Assembly (NCBI GenBank): GCA_009746045.1
Contig: RPFO01000154.1
Location: forward strand, 6,138,646 to 6,202,645
From: Mesostigma viride
Lineage: Eukaryota > Streptophyta > Mesostigmatophyceae > Mesostigmatales > Mesostigmataceae
DNA: 64,000 nucleotides
Reading direction: 5' to 3'
Part shown: positions 24,501 through 33,500 of the stretch, in pieces
How the letters are laid out: every line of letters starts with the position of its first letter
Numbering within the stretch: the first letter of the stretch is position 1
Program-made: the position numbers and the translations under genes
The notes under the pieces: model-generated
Databases searched by the model: none
Told to the model about the DNA's origin: nothing
What the model saw: the letters and a program-made list of their open reading frames with translations, nothing else

Positions 24501-27500
24501 CAACCAGCGCAGGCATGGCACTACTATACTATAGTGACCATGGTATCAATCAGACAACCAGCGCCGGCATGGCACTACTATACTATAGTGACCATGGTAT
24601 CAATCAGACAACCAGCGCAGGCCAGAAATCTGGAGAATCCGGACCCGGGTAGATCGAGCCTGCTGTTATCTTATCCGCGTTGGTCCATTTACATCAAATC
24701 GAATGCGGAGGATATTCATGATTGCCTGTACGACCCCCCCTTGCTGCACGCCAGTTGATTGTGACACATAGTAGCATACCCTAATAATGTCGGTATATAT
24801 TCCCTAATAGTGTTGGTACATGTTTTCGTAAACCAGTGGCCATTCATCCTCATTGATGCTATCATGGGCCATTCATAAATCTTTTATGTACATCATGCAC
24901 CAGGTATTTGGATTATATCCCCCTCTAGTGGCTATATGGTTGGGAAATGATGCAGATGATATTTGCAACTTTCATGTAATTATCTTTCTGATGAGATTAG
25001 CATAGTACTCCGTGGCATGCCTATGCGGATGACACGCAAGTTCGTACTTAGTACTTATGCACCAGGTGCGTATAAAGACGAGCTGACCTTCTCCCGCCCC
25101 TCTGCCTGCAGCCATTCTTGATTAATGATAGCATGGTACACAATGTCGGGTTTAAATGTCTATTTGTTTCTGGCCTGCGCTGATTGTCGCATTGATGCAC
25201 ATCGTGGACCAGGTGCGGACGATGACGAGCCGACCTTCCCCCTGCTGCCCGGCAAGGGCTCCGTGGACACCTCCAAAGTGCCCAAGGGGGCTAAGGCCGC
25301 GGTCGAAAAGGCCGCAAACGCAGAGCTCAAGCGCAAGCTGTCGCGTGTGGCAGCGACGGGACCGGTGACAGGTGCCAGTGGGGCAGGGGGAGGGGGAGGG
25401 GGAGCTGCAAATGCGGCTCCCGGGGGTGGGGCGGGCACACGGCAAGAGGGGCCGGCCGCCAGCAGTAGTTCTGGCACCGCGGGTGATTACAAGGCGGCGG
25501 GCGGCCCGGCAGGTGAGGGCGGCGGGGACCTACGGGGCATGGGCTCTGTTGCTATCAGATAGGGGCCATGGGCACTGTTGCTATCAGATAGGGGCTATGG
25601 GCACTGTTGCGATCAGATAGGGGCCATGGGCACTGCTGCGATCAGATAGGGGCCATGGGCACTGCTGCGATCACATAGGGGCCATGGGCACTGTTGCTAT
25701 CAGATAGGGGCTATGGGCACTGTTGCGATCAGATAGGGGCCATGGGCACTGCTGCGATCAGACAGGGGCCATGGGCACTGCTGCGATCAGATAGGGGCCA
25801 TGGGCACTGTTGCTATCCGATAGGGGCCATGGGCACTGTTGCTATCAGATAGGGGCCATGGGCACTGTTGCTATCAGATAGGGGCCATGGGCAATGTTGC
25901 TATCCGATAGGGGCCATGGGCACTGTTGCTATCAGATAGGGGCCATGGGCACTGCTGCGATCAGATAGGGGCCATGGGCACTGTTGCTATCAGATAGGGG
26001 CCATGGGCAATGTTGCTATCCGATAGGGGCCATGGGCACTGTTGCTATCAGATAGGGGCTATGGGCACTGTTGCGATCAGATAGGGGCCATGGGCACTGC
26101 TGCGATCAGATAGGGGCCATGGGCACTGTTGCTATCAGATAGGGGCTATGGGCACTGTTGCGATCAGATAGGGGCCATGGGCACTGCTGCGATCAGATAC
26201 GGGGATTCCGATTACTTGGATGCTTAAGCTTTGAACGTGGTGATGCTTAAGCTTTGAATGTGGTTACCGTGCGAAGCAGTAGTCCAACTTGTGTTCCTTT
26301 GGGGGCATGATCATTATCATGGTGGGTTTTCGTTGCCACTTGGCACGGTAGCAAGGTTCTAAATGGCAGCAGTTGAGGTTTGTTTTATTGCAGGTGGGAT
26401 CTGGGCGAACTAGAAGCGATATACAAGGATAGTAGGGTAGATAGCGATGACTTGAGAATGGTCTATGACTGATTCATATGTATATATGCAGAGTATTAAT
26501 AATTTCGTGAATTTTCATTTGATTCCCTTACTGATTCTGTTTTGGCTTTGCGTGGGCTGACATGGCTGTGTCATCTGCAGCGAAAAAGGCAGATGCCGGA
26601 GCGGTGCCTGGGGAAGCGAAAAATGAAGCTCCCAAGTTCTCTCTGTCGTTCGAGGGGAAGCCAGCGGTGGCCGCAGTCGTGGCCATCCAAGTGCCTTACC
26701 TGGTAAGGCTGATTGCCAATCACCGGGTGGGAGGGGGAGAGGGATCAACATAGTTGTTTTTAACATGGGTGCGTTTCACAGGGGTGGGAGGGATAAATAT
26801 GGTTGTTTTAGATATGGTTCTCACCGGGGGGGGCGGGGTGGGGTGGGGCGGGGAAAGATAGTCGGATTTCTCTAAAAATAGTTAAGTATAGTGGTATGAG
26901 AGAGACCGACGCAGGCGGCGGGGAAAGCTGCCGTCTTTAAGTCCCACCGGCCGCGCGGATGGCAGGCGTTAGACAATTAAGTCATAAATTAAATACGGGA
27001 AGTTGCGGGCCGGCTGCCCTTGGTCGGGCCGCGCGCCACTAGTCTTTAGGCTCTAGATCGGGATGTACGACATTGCTGAAAATCCAGCGTCACAGGCTAG
27101 TGATGCGACCGTCGCCACTTGTCAGCGGCCATATTTTGTGACGAAAGCACTTTTTGTGGCAAGCCCTGGTGGGCTTTGAAACTAGGAGTAGGAATAGTTT
27201 AAAGCTAATGTATTTCATAGGGAGTTTGTGACACAAGTCTGACGCACGGAAAGTTCATGACGGTTGTCAACGGCTGTCCTGCTTGGACAAAGGGGAATAT
27301 AGCCAAACGCAGTTTGTCATCTAGGTAGTTTCTTTCACCCGCCCAGCCACCCTTTTGTTCTCTGTTGCTTGGGGGCATGCATTACGTGCTGAATCGTTTT
27401 TTTATTCGTTTCCACAATGCCATTCATTCATGATGATCCAGTCAGCTCATTGTTTCAATAGAGACTGGTGATTGTTGGGAGTGAATGGTTGTTTTAACTA

Positions 27501-30500
27501 TGCTTGCTACGGTTGTTTTAAATTGCTTGCCTCTCACGCGGGGTGGGGTGGTGGTGGTGGTGGTAAATATGGTTGCATTTGATATGGTTGCCTCTCATGG
27601 TGGGGGGGGGGGGGGATACGAGGGGGGGAGAGAGAGAACAGAGAGAAATGAGGGAGAAGGGGGAAGAAGAGGGGAGAGCGGGGAGAGCGGGGGAGAGAGG
27701 GGGAGAGAGGGGGAGAGAGGGGAGAGAGTAGGAGGGAGGGGGAGGGAGGGGGAGGGAGGGGGAGGGAGGGGGAGGGAGGGGGAGGGAGGGGGAGGGAGGG
27801 AGAGGGGGAGGAGGGAGGGGGGGGAGGGAGGGGGGAGGGGAGGGAGGGGGAGGGAGGGGGAGGGAGGGGGAGGGAGGGGGAGGGAGGGGAGGGAGGGGAG
27901 GGAGGGGGAGGGAGGGGGAGAGGGGAGGGAGGGGGAGGGAGGGGGAGGGAGGGGGAGGGAGGGGGAGAGGGAGGGGAGTTAGGGGAGAAGGGGTGGGGGG
28001 GGGGGGGAGGGAAATGAACACGGCCGCAGGGAATGAAGGCTGGAGGGCAAAGATGGAGGGTGCGAGGCGTGTGGAGGGGAAGCTGGGCATGCACCATGGC
28101 TTTGGTTGTGTTGGTGCATTGGAGGGTTACCCCTATGTTAGAGCCCGTCTAAAAAGGTTAACGCTGGCACGTAAGCTTGGATGGCACTTGTCCTAGCTGC
28201 GCTCCTGTAATCCAACAAGGTTGGAAACCAGCCCCTATCACCCCTTTGATAGGGGTTGCCTTGCTTGTGACATTACTATGAATTGTAGCGACAACCGGTG
28301 ATGGGATGGAAACCAACCACTTTGATAGGGGTTGCCTTGCTTGTGACATTGCTGTTAACAGTTATAGCGACAACTGGCGAAGCGATCATTACTAGCCGAA
28401 TCCTTTTGCCTATCGAAGCCCTATTCGAAGCGCTAGCACGGGACATGGTCTACTTCTTACCCGTGCTATTGGTGTATCAATATCGACATACGTTAATATA
28501 CTACTCTATCAATAATATGTTTCCCTGCCTTGTTTACTTCTTTCGCGTGCTATGGGTGTATTAATGCTACTGTATTAGTGCGATGCAATATGTCCCTGCA
28601 TCGTTGACTTCTCTCCCGTGCTATCCCGCGTATTTCCCGGCCTTGCTTATTCATTCCATTCTTTGCTTCACGTCTAAAATCTAAAGTCTGCACGCGTTAT
28701 CAGCGCTTTGTTGCTGGCAGACCTAAATGCTGTACTTCCTCCTAAATGCTAAATCACTGTTATTCTGGGCTTATTCCTTGTTTCATGTCAACTGCACAAG
28801 CCAGTGATGATGGCTCATGTAGCGGATTCCTCTCTCTGTCAGTCATGCTCCCACCAAGTATCCATGTATTTGATCGCATCAACTCCGTGCAGGTCTCTGC
28901 CAAGGACATGAAGTTGACCACTCTGGGGCTTGACCTTATGCTGGAATCCGCCACCAAGTATGCACCCCTTAAGGTATGCCAACGGCTGCCCCCCCCCCCC
29001 TGCCCCCAAATGGTTATGTTGGGATGTTCTTGGATGCCATTGCCATTTTGTGGATGGTGAGAACATGCATGTATTGGGCTCTGCATCCATAAACTTGCGA
29101 TAGTGGCTATTATTTAGTGGCTTGCCAGTGGTCCAAGGAACGCGTTTATCTAGTTAACCTATCGAGGTAATCGTGGTTCTCTGAACATAGTTTCTTTATA
29201 GTGAGATGGAAGGGTAGCCGCTATAGCTAGGTTATAGGGTTCACGTGACATACCTTTTGAGGCCGGTGCGGCCTGATCCGGATCAGTCGTGGCCAAAGCT
29301 TTGGCCAGTTTTTCTTGGCCAGGTGGCAGGAGCTACGTTGAGATATAAACCTCCCACTGTCTAGGTTTCTTGGCTCATGGCGTAGTTTCTGATCAGACAC
29401 TCCGCAAAGGTGAAAACCTTTGCGTTCAGTGCCAGGCCGCGGAAAACGCGGAAAACGCGATCTGCAAATGAATCCGACCGGAATCGAACTGGGGACCTCT
29501 CGCACCAATTTTGCTGACTATAGGACGGACGTCTCCGGATACCATGGCATCGCCAACTTACACCTACAGTCATCCGCAAAAGTTCTCCTGTCCGGGGAGT
29601 GATGCAAGCCTTTCGGATTTGGTACTAGATAAATCACTCGAGATCTGTGTGTAGGAGTACTACACACGTGTCTGCACGCGAGACTTGTTCAGTCTCGCAC
29701 CGTGAGACGGGCTGAACACGGGCGTAGTGATTAACTAGATCTAGATTCTTTCTCTCACGCAATATGTGACCTAATAGCCCCGGCAGCCTTACGTAAGCTG
29801 CCGGCAATTAGAACGCCACATTGCGTCATTTGTTCAGACGCAACATTTGCGTGGCGAAAAAATGCCGTCCGGGCCAAGGCCGCATGACACGAAAAAAAGG
29901 ACAAAAACAAACCCACCTAGCTAAGGTCGGCCTCTTTTCTTTTCACGAGGGCGGCGACAGCAAGCCAGGGGAAACGAACCTCTGGTTTGACGAACCTGTA
30001 CTGTCGGAGCCATTTTTGGCCCTGAGCAGCAATGCCGAAGGGGCGCAAAGCTACAGGAGGGCAGGCAGCGTGCGGGGAGGACGGGACGCCCACACCGCGG
30101 GCTGCTGCCGCCAGTCACGCGCCAGTCGCCTTCAGCGCCAAAAAGAAGCAGCTCGCCACTCTGCTCGCCAAGTGCATCAGCCCCGCAGAGGCGGTGGGGG
30201 CAGTCGAGCAGGTCTTCGGTGCCGAGGACTGGGTGACGGACGCCAGCTCGTGGAGCTCGAGCCAGCTGAAGTCTGTCGTGCAGTTGCTGGCCGATCACGT
30301 TGATGTTGGCGACGTGTTGGACGCACGTGACCCAAACGGAACGTTGGTGGCAAAACTGCTGGCCGTGGCAGATCTCGCGGCGGACGAGGAGGAGGATCAG
30401 GCGCTGCCACCAACGACACCTGCGCAGCGAAAAATGGCCAAGCCGAAAGGCGCGGCCAAGGTTTCGGCAGGTGGGGGGGCTGTCGGAAAGGAAATGAGGG

Positions 30501-33500
30501 CGAGGTTGGCGACATTCGTTGGGGCACCTCCGGAAACCGAAAATCAGGACGACGAGGAGGACGAGGAGGGGGAGGTCGCAGCCGAGAAATTCATGCAAGG
30601 TTTGAAGGCAGCGCTGGGAGGAATGGAGGGGGCGGGAAGCCACTTCAAGGCCTCGAAAGGGGTGGCGCTGCCAAGCCGAGCCAAGAGCGTGAAATATCGG
30701 GTTTCGGAGCGGGTGCTGCCGGGGGTGTTGGAGGACGCCAGCGACAATGGGATGGGAATCCGGTCGTGGGTCATGACGGTAAAGCCTGGAAATTGGCGGA
30801 ACATGGAGAACAGGAAAATTGTCATGAACATTGCATTGGCCATGGACACCCTTCTCAAGGAGCTGGGCTCAGCAGCCGGGGAGCTTGTGGGCATGGAGTA
30901 CCTAATGAGGGTGGTGGCGGCCTTGCTGCAGGTGGAGGGCAAGGAGGGGGGGGTGGAAGGTGGCCAGCCACCTCCTGCCATTGGGGGAGGAGGCTGCACT
31001 GTCAGCCACCCCGGCTGTCAAGGCAGCTCTCCAAACTGCCATCCTCTTGGACAAGCTCAGCAAGGCTCAACAAGTAGGGAAATAGAATCCCAGCGGGACC
31101 GCTCCCTTTTCCCGCTGCCATACCCACTTAGGCCAGCGTACACCGCGTGGGGCAGGGTGAGATCGGCACGCCGGCGACAGCGTGCCACGCGCCGCCACCG
31201 CGAGTACACACTGCAATGCAAGGTAGTGCGTTGGCTTAATTGGCTGTGGGGAGGGGGGCAAGACCCTCCTCCTAACCCTAGAGGGGCGTGCTCTAAGGGG
31301 AGGGAGGAGGCCCTTGCGAGGGTCAAGAGGCACTGCACCTGGCACAGTCGCCGCGTAGGGGGCGTTGCGACAGGCCAGGAGCAAGAAGGTGCTGATGCAA
31401 TATATGGGAAGCAGAATAAGTATGAACAACTGCGCGCGGACGCGGTGAGTCTACCAAAGGCGGAGGTGGCGGGGAAGGCACGGCTGCTCGACCTGTTGGC
31501 TATGCGGCCGAGCTGGCGGGAGATATATGCCAGCGAAGAGAACTGCATCAAGCCAGCGGTCGTGGCGAGCGCAAAGTATTGGAATGTGCCCAAGCCCAGC
31601 CGGGGATGCTCCATGGCTGAATGGGGCAAGCTCATGAGCCGGGCAGCGGGCGTGGGCATGGTGGCGTTCCGGGAGAGGCGGCCCAAGTGGGTGGATGGCT
31701 GCTTTGGAGTGGCCAAGGGGGTGGGTGAGCTTCGGTTCATCGTCAACAGGAAGCTGGGCAACCTGCTGTGGGTGGACCCCCCCAAGATCCTGCTACCCCA
31801 CCTGGGCATCCTCGTGGAGGTCTACATCAAAGGCTGGTGCTACTGCGCCAAGAGCGACCTCGTGTCATACTACTATTCCATCGAGGTGCCCGAGTGGTGG
31901 TGGGACTACCAAGGGCTTCCTAGTGTGTGGTCGACTAGCGTAGGTCTGGCAGGGCCCAGGCGGAAGGTGTGGCCCGTGCTCAAGGTGCTGGCCATGGGAC
32001 ATTCCCATGCGGTGGCGCTGGGGGAGGCCATCCATGAGATGGTGCTCTACATGACCGGTGCCCTGGATCCGAGGCGCCAGGTCAACTACCTCTCAAGCGC
32101 AGGTGAGCTCACCTTGGTGCGCGACGAGTGTGGCCAGCCACTGCGCTTGGCCATCGAGTACAAGGAGGAGCGCGCCGGGGAGCTTCAGATTGACCTGGAA
32201 AACCCCCCTGCCCCCATGCTGTCCATCACCATTGATGACTTGGTGGCCAGCAACGGGCGGACCTGCGAGGCGGTGAACCAGCTCATCACGCGCGCTATTG
32301 AGGAAGGCTACCTCCCTAACAACCTTGTGCCGTCTAAGGAGAAGACTAAGATGGCGAGCCTGGAAGGGGACGAGCTAGAAGCCCTAGGGGTGGTGCACCG
32401 ACGGAACGGCGTGCTGGAACCAACGGTCAAGCAGCTCAACCTTGTGATCGCCCACACGCAGGCTATACTCACTCGAGGCCGAGCTACGGCCGAGGGGCTG
32501 GCTGCCGTCTTGGGGCGGTGGTTGTGGCTGCAGATGTTAAGCCGCAGCTGCTTGTCCATTTGGCAGCAATGTTTCAAATTCATCAGCCTGCAAGGGTGGG
32601 GGCAGCGATCCTGGGTGCTGTGGGCCGGGGTGCGGGAGGAGTTAGAGTGTGCCCTGGCCTTGGCTCCCATGCTAAGGGTTGACCGAAGCGCACCTTTGGC
32701 CCGTGAGGTGGTTGCATCTGACGCGTCCACCTACGGGCAAGGTGTCGTGTACGCAACCATGGAGCCGGGCGATGTGACGGAGCTGGCGAGGGCACGAGAG
32801 GTGCGGGGGTACCCGACTTTGCTCATACCAAGTGAGGTGGCCTACGCTGGCCCTAGGCCACTGAGCGCGCGGGCGCAACAAGCAATCACTAGCCAGCAAT
32901 GGCGGGTTGGGGTCCGGAGTCGTTGGCGGGATCCGGGGATGCACATCAACGAGAAGGAGGTGCGGGCTGCAGTGAAGGGCGTGGAGAGGAGTGCGCGCAG
33001 CTTGGCAAACCGAGGCAAGCGGGTGGTGAGGTTGGTGGACTCCACCGCGGCGTTGGGCTGCTTGGCTAAGGGGCGGTCCTCATCCCACAAGCTCAACAAG
33101 CAGTGCCGCCGCTTGTGCGCGCTGACCCTCGCCACGGGGAGTCGTTCCCAGTGGGTGTGGACGCCGAGTGCACTTCAACCAGCCGATGGCGTTTCTCGCG
33201 GCCAATCCATGGCGACTTTCTTGGCAGGCTGGGTGCGCGACCTGACCGCGGAAGGCATCCATCCTAACCCGGGGCCCCCTGCACCTGTTAGCTACCTTCC
33301 ATTGCTAGAGGGGAAAGTAAAGCCGGCTACTTTGCTGGCCTACCGTCGTGGTCTTGATTCCCTCTTGACTTGGTGGGAGGCTGGTGGGCGGGCGGACGGG
33401 TCATCGTCACGAGCTGACACCCTTGAGGAGACATTTTGTGCGTATGTCGCCTGGGCTCATTTTCGGGGGTACAGCCGCCAAGTGTGTGTCAATGCCTTGA

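Noticed and set aside
29474-29540. tRNA gene on the minus strand
   Set aside because: A good T-arm-like sequence, but no full cloverleaf: A-to-B-box distance too short and acceptor ends do not pair. Kept only as tRNA-like.
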